Part shown: piece by piece, positions 1 to 9,188 of the stretch
Position numbering within the stretch: position 1 is the stretch's first letter
Layout of the letters: every line of letters starts with the position of its first letter
IMG/VR virus record: IMGVR_UViG_3300033153_003388
Span: 1-20,863 of that record
DNA from: a virus
DNA: 20,863 nt
Reading direction: 5' to 3' (one strand)
Notes under the pieces: model-generated
Seen by the model: only the letters and a program-made list of their open reading frames with translations
Database searches by the model: none
Told to the model about the DNA's origin: nothing
Made by a program: the position numbers and the translations under genes

Positions 1-181
1 CAGAAATATTATCAGAAACAATGCGGTCAGCATAAACAGTATGAAATCTTTTTGTTGGAGAACCCAGTCTTATGGTAGCATCATTATTAGGCTTCATGTC
101 ACCACCAATGACATTCTTTCTATCTAATGACAAAAAGTTTGTTCTTAGGTCGGCTACGTAACCAGCACTGTCCCTTTCCAT
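1..181 (-). CDS. Tail fibre or baseplate protein, N-terminal fragment at window edge
   Basis: The first 60 residues of a gene that runs off the window. It starts with ATG at 181, 3 nt after the hub TAA, with GGGAG 8 nt upstream. The fragment reads MERDSAGYVADLRTNFLSL, then MKPNNDATIRLGSP and RFHTVYADRIVSD. The pattern NNDxTxxLGSPxxRFxxVYAD is common at the N-terminal region of phage tail fibre or receptor-binding proteins. Position after the hub gene fits. Its length and function cannot be seen here. Confidence 0.6.
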   Translation of the reverse strand, partial: MERDSAGYVADLRTNFLSLDRKNVIGGDMKPNNDATIRLGSPTKRFHTVYADRIVSDNIS

Positions 182-184
182 ACT

Positions 185-928
185 TTAAACTCCCAATCTT
201 TTTAATAAAATATCTAGCCTTTCTCCAGAACCGAGTGAAATCTTCATTGTTCTGTTCTTATGATTATAATTTGTTCTTGATACAACAGATACAGCAGCTA
301 ACCTATCACCACTCATGCCCTCAATTCCTGCATCAAGGTCCATAATTCTAATTAAATCGCCTGCTCTTATTTTCCACAACGGTGTTGCCACGCCGTGCCT
401 TGTGAACGCAGACCCAGTTACACTAAGAGTTGATGAATATGTTGGCTCTGTTTTATGCTCAATCATCAGCTCTTCTACTAACTCAGCAATATTAACATTA
501 CCCTCTCCAATAGAAACAACCTCCTGCCTTAACCCATATTTTTCAATACTATTTCTATCTCTAAGTCCAAGAGTAAAACTATTTCCATCAATATCCGGGT
601 CATTGTATTCAACCCAAGCGTGATTTACAATATCATCTCCCTTAACATCCATGTTTAGTGGTTGGTTTCCTACAATATTATGCAAAGATAGCTCCCAATC
701 AGGTTCATCTACTGTAATATCGGGAACTCTTTTAAGTTCTAAAATCCTATCATCATAAATTACATAAAAGAAAGCTCTTCTCTTACTCACTATATAATTA
801 GTTGTATCTAAATAACCAAATTTTCCGGCGGCTTCCAAGGCACTGTTTATTTTTTCTTTTCTTGTAAATGTTAGTGGTCCAATCGGTATCCTATCTAACT
901 CAGCTATTCTTGAGTAGTCATCTCTGCA
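185..928 (-). CDS. Baseplate hub protein, C-terminal portion, in frame after the amber codon
   Basis: 247 codons in the same frame as the previous entry, directly after TAG, ending in TAA. The first 30 residues (CRDDYSRIAELDRIPIGPL...) join naturally to the preceding SKFMTDLNQ and lead into KINSALEAAGKFGY, a typical hub domain stretch. So the two parts read as one protein of 451 codon positions, the amber included. No good start exists: a TTG at 838 lacks a ribosome site and the first ATG lies well inside (LNMDVKGDD). The downstream part is beta-rich with a central domain (GLRDRNSIEKYGL) and a basic end (RTMKISLGSGERLDILLKRLG). Product name is inferred; expression may depend on readthrough. 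Confidence 0.65.
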   Translation of the reverse strand, partial: CRDDYSRIAELDRIPIGPLTFTRKEKINSALEAAGKFGYLDTTNYIVSKRRAFFYVIYDDRILELKRVPDITVDEPDWELSLHNIVGNQPLNMDVKGDDIVNHAWVEYNDPDIDGNSFTLGLRDRNSIEKYGLRQEVVSIGEGNVNIAELVEELMIEHKTEPTYSSTLSVTGSAFTRHGVATPLWKIRAGDLIRIMDLDAGIEGMSGDRLAAVSVVSRTNYNHKNRTMKISLGSGERLDILLKRLGV

Positions 929-931
929 CTA
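929..931 (-). other. In-frame amber codon in the hub gene
   Basis: Context AAT CAG TAG TGC AGA. The frame is open on both sides (203 codons before, 247 after). A possible hairpin (CTACTCA with TGAGTTAG, one bulge, 8-nt loop) lies at 895-917, 11 nt after the stop. Readthrough, a nonsense mutation, or a sequencing error are possible. Confidence 0.75.
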
Positions 932-1540
932 CTGATTCAGGTCTGTCATAAACTTAGAAATAAAATAAGATGTTGAGCCCGTTTCAACTGCGTCTATAGA
1001 AACAACACAGCTTGCTCCACCACCGCCTGTGGTTGAACTAGTTCCTGTTGAGTATCCATACCCATAAGCTCGAATAAGAACTTCTTCAACTTCGCCAGAA
1101 TCTCCCACCCTATCTACTACTACTGTTCCCTCACTACCGCCTGTTGTAAGAGCAAGAACCTCGTCAACAGCATACCCTGAGCCAGCTGTGTCCACACTTA
1201 TATATACTAAAGCTCCTTCAAGATGACCGGAAAAATAAATTGGTCCTGCGGATAGCTTACTCCCCTTTTCAAAATATCCAAGTGCTTTGATGCTCATAAA
1301 GTTTCCAGACATTTTAGGTTTATCACAAAACCCTTCGAATACTCTATCACCATACATATCAAAGATAACTACATGTTTATTAATCCAATAGTTTATAGAT
1401 ATGTTTGGATTGTATGGTATAGAAAAACTAGCGTCCCTGAACCCGCCTTCCATGTCTGTTTGCACAGTAACATCTTGTCTTGTGTGGTTAACAATCATAT
1501 TATCTTCATCATAATTATCATAAATACAAATAGAAAACAT
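929..1540 (-). CDS. Baseplate hub (Tal-like) protein, N-terminal portion ending at an in-frame amber
   Basis: 203 residues up to TAG (931-929). The ATG at 1540 overlaps the Dit-like stop as TAATG, and GGTGG stands 5 nt away, so I prefer it to the ATG at 1573. Residues 1-107 are beta-rich and resemble siphovirus tail-tip hub N-termini (IYDNYDED, DVTVQTDMEGGFRDASFSIP, VVIFDMYGDRVFEGFCD, MSIKALGYFEK). Residues about 108-188 are a GxGY module (GSGYAVDEV and GYGYSTGTS). The last residues SKFMTDLNQ then read into TAG, and the same frame continues for 247 codons. Alone, this product would lack most of the hub domain. Confidence 0.7.
   Translation of the reverse strand: MFSICIYDNYDEDNMIVNHTRQDVTVQTDMEGGFRDASFSIPYNPNISINYWINKHVVIFDMYGDRVFEGFCDKPKMSGNFMSIKALGYFEKGSKLSAGPIYFSGHLEGALVYISVDTAGSGYAVDEVLALTTGGSEGTVVVDRVGDSGEVEEVLIRAYGYGYSTGTSSTTGGGGASCVVSIDAVETGSTSYFISKFMTDLNQ
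977..1219 (-). other. GxGY two-unit module in the hub protein
   Basis: Encodes hub residues about 108-188 (GSGYAVDEVLALTTGG then GYGYSTGTSSTTGG, ending VVSIDAVE). It lies between KALGYFEKGSK and SKFMTDLNQ, so it splits the hub domain in a loop-like spot, as in the tail tube copies. Confidence 0.65.
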
Positions 1541-3690
1541 TAGTCCACCAATCCTAGATAGTTCCCAACACAACCAACCTCAACATCTAAAGTCAAAGCC
1601 ATGCTTGCAGTTCCACCGCCGTCTTCACATAAAAAGTAAAGGGAATTACCAGCATTACTTGGCATTAGTCTAATAGGGGGCATGATACCATCTACCGATA
1701 CCTCTCCTAAGAATGAAGATGAAAATTCTTGTATGTATGGAGCTGTCCTTCTGCTGTCATCTACCAATTTATCAAGTATAAAGAACGGAACATTACCACA
1801 GTTTATGTATCTGAAACCCTGCCCTACTGGAATCAGTGTAATAAAATCAAGGTCTAGGTCATATGTAATTATGTCATCAGAAGCGTTATATACATCATCA
1901 GGTTTTATTTGAGCCTGAAGAATTAATGTAACATCTGGGGAAGACTCTTTAGAGCCGGAAGGTGGAACGACTGCTGACCCAAAATCAAACAACGCATCTG
2001 TATTATTATTTGGTGTCTTCCAATCTGTCTTATCCATTTCAATGAAACTACTATCATAGTCTGTTATGTACCCAACCTTTACTCTATAATTTAAGCTTGC
2101 GTTCCAACAACTTCCTGTTTGTGCTTCCTTTCCCACAATGCGAACACGTTGGTTTATAACTGAAACATACTCCCTGTCTAGTGTCCAAGTAACTAAGTCG
2201 TGTATGCCTTGTCCCGATACACGTAGTGTGGTATAATTACTGTTAAGGTCATCTGTTGTTGAATCGTTTACAGTAATTGTATCTATATTAATTTCACAAC
2301 TAGAGCCTGAGCCGCCAGTTGTTGTGTTCCCGTCAGCAACAGCGTATTCAGCACCGTCCGTAAGAATTGAAACTGTAAGAACCTCACCACTACCACCAAC
2401 TGTATCAATATTTAATGTTAAGTTTCCGTCACCACCGTTTACCGCAAGGTCTTCGTCTTGAACATATCCAGTTCCAGACGAGCCGCCGGGAACTGAAACT
2501 GTTGCTACAGTACCACGCTCATGAACGTCTGTTATTTCATCAATATCAAATGTAGCAACACCATTGCTGACAGCAACGTTTGTGTCAGAAGCGGTGTAAT
2601 CGCTTCCACCATCTTTAACTTCCCATGTTGAAATAGCTCCTGTAGCTGTAACTGATAGGATTCGTATCTTACAATCATCGTTCCCACTACCACCAGTAAA
2701 TGTTAGTATTTCGTTAACAATATAACCAGTGCCGTTTGTGTTTATGGAAATAGAATCTACTACACCAACTCTAAGATTTGATATATCACAATAAGACAGC
2801 GAACTATCTGCTCCTAAGTGGTGCAGTGTGTTTAGTGTAACTGTAGCAGCTGAAGAATGTGTCGCAGGTGAGGTGGCGTTGTGTCCACGAACAATTGTCC
2901 ACACCCCAGCTTCTATATCTGTAACCTGTAAATCTTCTGAATCTATTGTAACAGCAAATGGAACTAACACCTTACCAGTGTAATCTTCATCTACAGTCAT
3001 TTCTGTTACACTACCATCTATACCAGCAGATAAACTAGTTACATAGGAGAAGTTTCCATTACCAATATAAATCTTTTGTGTGCCATTTGAGTACTTACCA
3101 ACAAACTCTAAAACTGTTTCTGTTATTACATCACCGTCTACATCATTAATAGATATTACGTCACCATTGTCTATTGTTGTTGTTACTAGTCTTGAAACAT
3201 CCCCCTCTTTAGTATAAGAAGGGTAGTCAGTAAAGAAAGGAGCTGTGTCAACAGTTAGAACACAGTTATGTAGAACATATGTGTCACCCTCTGTCCAGTG
3301 CGCCCCTGACATACTGAATAACTGTTCAGGAAGTTTCAACTCACCGCTCAAAATTCTAAGGTAGCTTGAATTACTATCCTGTACAGCCACCTCAAGGTCT
3401 ACTAAACCGCCAGTGTTGCCCTCGTTTATAAGCTTTGACACTGTATTGAGGTTGTCCATAAGAGCTGAGTAGGTTGTTCCATAGGCTGTAAAATTTAAAG
3501 ACACTTTTCTATTCGAGTATTCAACATACGAAAACTCTTTACCGTGATAACCAATCAACGGCGAAGAATCAATTCCTTTTGCTTTTGGTTGTCCTAACTT
3601 TAGCCCGCCTTCAGTAACATTGAAAGAAACTAACTTATCAATGAAGTCTGCGGTAGTGTTGCCGTTTGATATTTTCAATACAAATGCCAT
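1540..3690 (-). CDS. Distal tail (Dit-like) protein with inserted GxGY modules
   Basis: Forms the ring at the tail tip that joins tube to baseplate. The first about 160 residues resemble Dit N-termini: beta-rich, SYVEYSNRKVSLNFTAYG, then HNCVLTVDTAPFF. Residues about 236-288 hold a module (VPFAVTIDSEDL... WTIVRGHNATSPATH...) of a kind found in many phage proteins. Residues about 311-475 are four glycine-rich units, i.e. two GxGY modules (GTGYIVNEI, DGGSDYTASD, GTGYVQDED, DGAEYAVADG). The last about 220 residues look beta-sandwich-like. 716 residues is large for Dit (often 250-300); the inserts account for much of the excess. The start overlaps the tape measure stop (TAATG) with GGAG upstream. 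The family name is inferred from gene order and N-terminal pattern. Confidence 0.75.
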   Translation of the reverse strand: MAFVLKISNGNTTADFIDKLVSFNVTEGGLKLGQPKAKGIDSSPLIGYHGKEFSYVEYSNRKVSLNFTAYGTTYSALMDNLNTVSKLINEGNTGGLVDLEVAVQDSNSSYLRILSGELKLPEQLFSMSGAHWTEGDTYVLHNCVLTVDTAPFFTDYPSYTKEGDVSRLVTTTIDNGDVISINDVDGDVITETVLEFVGKYSNGTQKIYIGNGNFSYVTSLSAGIDGSVTEMTVDEDYTGKVLVPFAVTIDSEDLQVTDIEAGVWTIVRGHNATSPATHSSAATVTLNTLHHLGADSSLSYCDISNLRVGVVDSISINTNGTGYIVNEILTFTGGSGNDDCKIRILSVTATGAISTWEVKDGGSDYTASDTNVAVSNGVATFDIDEITDVHERGTVATVSVPGGSSGTGYVQDEDLAVNGGDGNLTLNIDTVGGSGEVLTVSILTDGAEYAVADGNTTTGGSGSSCEINIDTITVNDSTTDDLNSNYTTLRVSGQGIHDLVTWTLDREYVSVINQRVRIVGKEAQTGSCWNASLNYRVKVGYITDYDSSFIEMDKTDWKTPNNNTDALFDFGSAVVPPSGSKESSPDVTLILQAQIKPDDVYNASDDIITYDLDLDFITLIPVGQGFRYINCGNVPFFILDKLVDDSRRTAPYIQEFSSSFLGEVSVDGIMPPIRLMPSNAGNSLYFLCEDGGGTASMALTLDVEVGCVGNYLGLVD
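2266..2760 (-). repeat. Tandem GxGY modules in the Dit-like gene
   Basis: Encodes residues about 311-475. Two successive modules, each of two units: GTGYIVNEI then GGSDYTASD, and GTGYVQDED then DGAEYAVADG. Each unit is followed by a short run rich in G, and the modules end in FDIDEIT and INIDTIT. Copies at protein level only; DNA is diverged. Confidence 0.7.
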
Positions 3691-6600
3691 TAAATCATCT
3701 CCGCAAGTTTATAAGAGATAACCTCAGCCAGTTCGTTGATAGAATCTTCATCTTGAACTACTGGACTATCTATGTTAATATTTATTACTGCACCACTACC
3801 AGCTACATCTCCTGCCATACCAACATCTCTTAAGATTTTATCTGTTAATGATGTTGATGTAACGTGACCAGCAACTGGTGGAGTAAACAACTCCCTTCCA
3901 GCTTCACCAACAATTCCGTATGCTCCAGCTCCAGCATAACCTCCGCCCTGCCACTTGTCTGGATTTGGTAATCTTATATTAATTCTTGATACTAAACTGC
4001 CCGGAGCATCTGCTAGTGAGTTCCAGCCATCAATTAATATTTGTATAAATTTGAATATGCCTTTAGCAAGTTTTACTATAATTGATTTACCCATAGTATA
4101 CATTGCAGAACCAAGGTCATTTACTCCTTCCCACATACTTTCTTTTACATTTGTCCAGAAAGTAATGACTACATCTTTACTGAACACGTTCTCTATAACA
4201 GTCCATGCCGCCTTAAATAATGGTTCTAGCTCTGTCCATAAACCCTTTATCATTTTTATAAAGTCTTCAAACGCAACGCCCCAATTTGTTTTTATGTTTT
4301 CCCACAACTCTGTCACCCAACCTGCATGCTCTGACATATCATCTGAGAATGAATCCCCCCAAAATGCAGCCCATCCGTCAGCGAACCACTGTCCGATTGA
4401 TGTAAAGAAATTTGCTATACCATTCCCTACAGCAACCCAGTCTATGTCTTCCCACATGTCCACCATCCAACTAGTGTGCTCTGACATACCGCTTGAGAAC
4501 GTTGTCCAACCATCAGCGAACCACTGTCCGATTGATGTAAAGAAATTTGCTATACCATTCCCTATAGCAGCCCAGTCTATGTCTTCCCACATGTCCACCA
4601 TCCAACTAGTGTGCTCTGACATATCACTTTTGAAGGTTGCCCAACCCTCAGCAAACCATTGTCCTATACTTGTAAAGAAGTCAGTTATAAATCCCATATG
4701 TTCATCCCAATCAATATCAGTAAAACTTGCAATGAAGATAGCCCACAACATTTTTGCACTCTCCCAAGCTTTCTCTCCGTGCACAACTACAGCCCAAACC
4801 AGAGCAGCAACAGCCGCTATAACAGCCGCTATCAATCCCCACACAGGTAGTGTTATTGCTCCGAACACAGCAGTAAGTGCCGTTGTTATTGCTGTTCCAA
4901 TAGCTGACCATGAAATACTGCTAATAGCCACAAATGCTCTTGCTGCAAGATACTTAAATACTTCCTTCATAGCAATTGATTTTACTGCTGCCTTAAGTGC
5001 GGCTAGTAATATTTTCCCAAATACTACCCCAAGCACACCCAGCTTAATGTTCTTTCCTATTGTGTCTTCATCAAGTGTAAGGTTCTCTAATGTAGTTGCC
5101 AAACCACCAAGTATCTTATCAATATTTTCTAGTGGAGTTGCCCCTTCTTCAAGGTCAACAGACCCACCAAATAATGCTAATATTACTCCTGCAAATTTTT
5201 CTGTTATCTTACCAAGGCTAGTAGCAATTGAAGGTCCATACTCAATCATCATCCTTCCTAACTCACCGAGCGCATATGCTAGGTCATATATTCCGCCAGC
5301 ATCTGCACTACCGTCCATCATATCCTTTACACTAGGTAGTTCTAAATCCTGACCAGTAAACCCAGCCAATAACTCTGTAAAGAATTTAGAAATACCACCG
5401 AGCGCACCGTTGTCTCCAAATATTGGAGCAAGTTCTTCTGCTAATCCTTCTGCTTGTGATATAAATGAGTCCCTGAATGGGTCAAAGTACCCTTCTTTTG
5501 GGATTATATCTGTGTCCTCTGGATATATACCCTCCATAGCCTCAGCCATTTTCGCTTCATCAATAGGTAGTTGATATATTTCATCAATCCTATCCATGAT
5601 AGTGTCTTTAGCTTCTTGTGTTACGTCAGGACCAAACCAACTACTAATAGACTTTACTATATCTTCCTTACTAACCATTTCAGCAAGACTCTTTATTATT
5701 TGTGTGCCCCGCTCACCCATAAACATTGTTATTAAATCTTCTTCTGACTCTGCCTCAAATGCGCTGGCAAAATCATTCATAATATCTTTAACAAACCCTT
5801 CTGGGTCAAAGTTAGCCTTCATTTGTTTTTCTATACCAGCAAATATTTTTTCGGCATCTGCACCGGTTGTAAATATCTCCCACATACCACCAATAGCCGC
5901 AATGATTCCTAAGATAACTTGTTTTACTTTTTCACCAGCTATTTTTAGTGCTATAAACCTAAGTTGCGCCTCAGAATACTTACCAGTTAATTCATCTAAG
6001 CTTGTTCCTCCAAGTGAAATAGCCCCAACTAAATCGCTCATACTATCAGCACCAGAACCACCGCTATCAGCTGTTAGTGACAGCAACTCCTTCCACAAAT
6101 CCGATTGTTCTTGTAGTGCGTTTAGTAGTTCCTTCTGTACATCTAATTGTTCTTGTAAAAGTTGTTCTCTTTTCTCAAGAATAGTTTCTTCTTCAGATAA
6201 AGCTTTATTACTTTGGTCACGTTGATAGGCAGCTGAAGCAATGCTCTCAACCATCTCCTCAGCAGTTGAACCAGAAAGACGGATTACGTCTACTTGTTCT
6301 TCGTACCTATCGTTGACCTTTATTCTTTCTTCTTCAATTTCAGCCAACCTTCTCTGAACTTGCTCTAATTTTAAGTGTGCTTTGATTAACTTTTTCACTT
6401 CATCTGCACTAGAACCATACCCAGACACCAATGAGTCTATATATGCGTCTGATATTTTTACACCCTGTCTGTTTAGTTTAAGAAGCTTAGTGAATTGTTC
6501 TTTGAACTTAATCAAACCCTTTAGAACACTCTTTCTTTCTTTGTCGTCATCCTCTCCAGATGGGGTAAAGTGCAGTGAACCTAATATTCCCTCAATAGTT

Positions 6601-9188
6601 CCTGCTACATCTGATAAGATACCAAAGTCTGCTTTAGCAAATCCTTTCAGATAGGTGTTCATAAGAACAGCCCCCCACATATCAATACCTGACAGTGGTC
6701 CTTCTTTCGGAGGAGAGTGTGCTTCTAAGAAACTAGCTATTGTGTTAGCAATAAGCTTAAGTGAACCAATAATAATTTTAGCTCCTTGAACAAACCCCTG
6801 TGAGAACGACTCCATGATTGCCTTGCCCCACTTTCCTGCGTTCTTCTCTAAATTACCAAATAATTTTTGTGCGTAATCTTGTAGTTTACCCAGACCACCC
6901 ATGTATTGTGATAACAAGGTATATAGTGTCCCACCAATTAATATTAATATTGGGTTTAATGTCAACAACCCAACTACTAGTTTAGTAAATAAACCAATAA
7001 TAGGAACAATTACACCACCAATTCTTTGGAAACCATTAATTAACATTGTAACACCAAACGCTACCTGTGATAAGAACCACGACATAGGTCCGTACAGAGC
7101 TGCAATCATAAGGATTTTTCCAGCCAATTGCTTTGTTGCCATTGACATTCCTTTATATAAATCTGTCACAGCCATTAGAGTAGATTGCGCCATGGTTAGG
7201 AATTTTGATAAAATTGGAATAACGTCATCACCAACAGTAGCACTAAACATTTCAAATGTATTCTTCAGAAGCTTAACCTTTACCTCTGTACTTGCCAGAA
7301 CCTTTGTGTACTCGTCCATTAGAGTACCACCGTCTCTCCATGCTATTTTAGATGCCTCTAACATTTTAGAAAGCATTGATGTTCCGGCTGCCATTTGCGT
7401 TGCTCCCTCAGCAGCTTTAGCTAAGTTAACTAGAAGTCTACCACTTCTCTTTCCAAGAATTTTATTTGCATCTGAAACAGATTTAAGTGCAGATTCATTA
7501 TCTGCTAGAGCTGCGGATAACTCATTTACTGTACCAACGAAGTTAGTATTAAGTGCGTTTAAAAACTGCTGTTTAGTTGCCCAGTTATCTGTTTGAATAC
7601 CAAGTTCTTCAATCATGTCTGCATTTTGAACTAAGTATGCAGGCATATTCTTTAATGCTGTTCCTACTTCTTCTGCTGTCATACCAAATACTTTACCAGC
7701 TGTTGCCCATGCAGCTAAGTGTGAAGCATTTAGTTCTACATACTTTCCGTTATCCATAACACCAGCAGTAAACCCAGCGAAAGAGGTTGTTGCTTTCTTC
7801 AACATAGTAACTACTTCTGGAGCAGTTACTTGGAACTGATTTTCTAATGCGTTTACTGTTTCAGCAAGTCTATCAATATAATCTACTGCATCACCAATAT
7901 TATCAGTATCCGCAAGACTACGCCCAAATGCAGTTGAGATTGTTCCCAAATCCTCAGCGATATTGTCAGCCGCAATGTCCGTTGCTGATGCTACTGCATC
8001 AAAAATCATAACAAGCTCAAGCATAGCCCCTTTATCAGAGACACCAGCTTGACCAAGTTGTTCTGTAAATTTAGATAATTCAGCCGCTGAAGACACAGAC
8101 ACAGACGCTAATTTTGTTAGCTCTTCTCTATATGCTTTCATAGCACCCGGAGCATCAAACAGCTTATCCGTAACCTTAGCCACCCTCACCAACGCTGATT
8201 CAAGGTCAATAGCTGCTGTAACAGATTCTTTTATAAATGCTGTAACAGGTACAGCCACAAAAAACGTCATGGCTCTAGCTAATGTCAGAGCACCTTGTGA
8301 TGCAAGACGAAAACCAGACACCGTATTTTTCATGCCTTCATTAATTCTACCTACTTGTCGAACCATTCCTTTTGATTGTTTTAAAAAGCTAGGTATGGTG
8401 TTTTTAGCCATATTACCTAGTTCTTTCCCAAATGTACTTACAAATTTAGACGCATCAAAATAACCCGGATTCGCTATTTCTGGGGGTGTTCCTCCTCCAC
8501 CGCCTCCGCCGCCCCCGCCTCCTCCGCCACCTTCATTTCCTAAAAGATTTGTTCCACCAAAACCATCAACCTTAGCTAAATATTGGTCAAGAAGATATAC
8601 TAGGTCACTCATTTGCTTTATAAGTGTACCAATATCTCCTGAAGTTTCTGTCATCTCGTTACCTAAGACCTCTGTTGCCTTACCAGCATCTTTAGTCTTG
8701 TATAGAGATGTCTCCATGTACTTAGCAAACGCCGCCTCTGCTTGTGATGCGCCTTTTACTGCACTAGTATTAAGTTTTTCGTACTCAAGTTTCTTTTGAC
8801 CCTCTAAGTTGTAATCGGCTACAATCTTTGTAAGTCTTGTTAACTGACCAGCAGTAGCACCTGCTCCTGCTGCAATTTGTTTTGTAAAACCTCCGCCTTC
8901 TCTAACACCAGAGTTTATAGATAATTGTAGTCTTGTTACAGCTTGTCCTATATCCTTTATTGAAGCTATAGCATTTTCTTTAGCAAAAACTTTTTTGAAG
9001 TCAAGTGGAGTTAATCTTCTTAGTTCATTATCTAGGCGTGTAAAATTAGTTGTTAACGAATTTACACTAACAGGTAGTGCTTTAAGCTCTTGGCTCATCT
9101 TAGCCATTTTTCCTATAAAGGTGTCTATGCCCTTATCAACTACCTTCATGTTGATATTAGCTGTAAACCCTACTACCTGATTTGCCAT
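3690..9188 (-). CDS. Tape measure protein
   Basis: Sets tail length and helps DNA cross the membrane. At 1832 residues, and using about 0.15 nm per residue, it would fit a tail near 275 nm. The N-terminal region (about 1-215) is helical, then 14 glycines (220-233). Residues about 320-650 match the TP901 tape measure core (LTKLASVSVSSAAELSKFTEQLGQ, then ATDIAADNIAEDLG). Hydrophobic clusters lie near 300-322, 690-760, 1088-1103 and 1425-1468, with a coiled coil around 935-1030. Residues 1491-1630 are three tandem Trp-rich repeats. The C-terminus (GYAGAGAYGIVGEAGRELF) is the glycine-rich VGE.GRE motif common to this family. No lytic domain is seen. Both ends overlap neighbours as TAATG. Confidence 0.93.
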   Translation of the reverse strand: MANQVVGFTANINMKVVDKGIDTFIGKMAKMSQELKALPVSVNSLTTNFTRLDNELRRLTPLDFKKVFAKENAIASIKDIGQAVTRLQLSINSGVREGGGFTKQIAAGAGATAGQLTRLTKIVADYNLEGQKKLEYEKLNTSAVKGASQAEAAFAKYMETSLYKTKDAGKATEVLGNEMTETSGDIGTLIKQMSDLVYLLDQYLAKVDGFGGTNLLGNEGGGGGGGGGGGGGGTPPEIANPGYFDASKFVSTFGKELGNMAKNTIPSFLKQSKGMVRQVGRINEGMKNTVSGFRLASQGALTLARAMTFFVAVPVTAFIKESVTAAIDLESALVRVAKVTDKLFDAPGAMKAYREELTKLASVSVSSAAELSKFTEQLGQAGVSDKGAMLELVMIFDAVASATDIAADNIAEDLGTISTAFGRSLADTDNIGDAVDYIDRLAETVNALENQFQVTAPEVVTMLKKATTSFAGFTAGVMDNGKYVELNASHLAAWATAGKVFGMTAEEVGTALKNMPAYLVQNADMIEELGIQTDNWATKQQFLNALNTNFVGTVNELSAALADNESALKSVSDANKILGKRSGRLLVNLAKAAEGATQMAAGTSMLSKMLEASKIAWRDGGTLMDEYTKVLASTEVKVKLLKNTFEMFSATVGDDVIPILSKFLTMAQSTLMAVTDLYKGMSMATKQLAGKILMIAALYGPMSWFLSQVAFGVTMLINGFQRIGGVIVPIIGLFTKLVVGLLTLNPILILIGGTLYTLLSQYMGGLGKLQDYAQKLFGNLEKNAGKWGKAIMESFSQGFVQGAKIIIGSLKLIANTIASFLEAHSPPKEGPLSGIDMWGAVLMNTYLKGFAKADFGILSDVAGTIEGILGSLHFTPSGEDDDKERKSVLKGLIKFKEQFTKLLKLNRQGVKISDAYIDSLVSGYGSSADEVKKLIKAHLKLEQVQRRLAEIEEERIKVNDRYEEQVDVIRLSGSTAEEMVESIASAAYQRDQSNKALSEEETILEKREQLLQEQLDVQKELLNALQEQSDLWKELLSLTADSGGSGADSMSDLVGAISLGGTSLDELTGKYSEAQLRFIALKIAGEKVKQVILGIIAAIGGMWEIFTTGADAEKIFAGIEKQMKANFDPEGFVKDIMNDFASAFEAESEEDLITMFMGERGTQIIKSLAEMVSKEDIVKSISSWFGPDVTQEAKDTIMDRIDEIYQLPIDEAKMAEAMEGIYPEDTDIIPKEGYFDPFRDSFISQAEGLAEELAPIFGDNGALGGISKFFTELLAGFTGQDLELPSVKDMMDGSADAGGIYDLAYALGELGRMMIEYGPSIATSLGKITEKFAGVILALFGGSVDLEEGATPLENIDKILGGLATTLENLTLDEDTIGKNIKLGVLGVVFGKILLAALKAAVKSIAMKEVFKYLAARAFVAISSISWSAIGTAITTALTAVFGAITLPVWGLIAAVIAAVAALVWAVVVHGEKAWESAKMLWAIFIASFTDIDWDEHMGFITDFFTSIGQWFAEGWATFKSDMSEHTSWMVDMWEDIDWAAIGNGIANFFTSIGQWFADGWTTFSSGMSEHTSWMVDMWEDIDWVAVGNGIANFFTSIGQWFADGWAAFWGDSFSDDMSEHAGWVTELWENIKTNWGVAFEDFIKMIKGLWTELEPLFKAAWTVIENVFSKDVVITFWTNVKESMWEGVNDLGSAMYTMGKSIIVKLAKGIFKFIQILIDGWNSLADAPGSLVSRINIRLPNPDKWQGGGYAGAGAYGIVGEAGRELFTPPVAGHVTSTSLTDKILRDVGMAGDVAGSGAVININIDSPVVQDEDSINELAEVISYKLAEMI
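4299..4718 (-). repeat. Three tandem 45-residue Trp-rich repeats in the tape measure gene
   Basis: Residues 1491-1535, 1536-1580 and 1581-1630 each begin DIDW and contain FFTSIGQWFA. The third copy is 50 residues. At DNA level the period is 135 nt; 4378-4488 and 4513-4623 differ at only two of about 111 positions, while the first repeat is more diverged. This suggests a recent copy of one unit. Confidence 0.9.
8490..8531 (-). repeat. Poly-glycine codon run in the tape measure gene
   Basis: Fourteen successive GGN codons (mixed GGA, GGC, GGG, GGT), encoding residues 220-233. The run is C-rich on the plus strand and stands out in this AT-rich DNA. It is probably a flexible hinge between the N-terminal helical part and the core. 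Confidence 0.9.

Noticed and set aside
836-838. TTG start for the second part of the hub gene
   Set aside because: No ribosome binding site precedes it, and the 30 codons upstream back to the amber read as sensible hub sequence.
929-931. Recoding of TAG as a sense codon in the whole phage
   Set aside because: TAG also ends the reductase, the 93-residue gene and the gpG-like gene. Reading through the first and last meets further TAG codons quickly with no sensible protein.
3955-5352. 465-codon plus-strand frame
   Set aside because: It lies wholly antisense inside the tape measure gene, with no ribosome site and no recognised domain; the minus-strand protein is clear.
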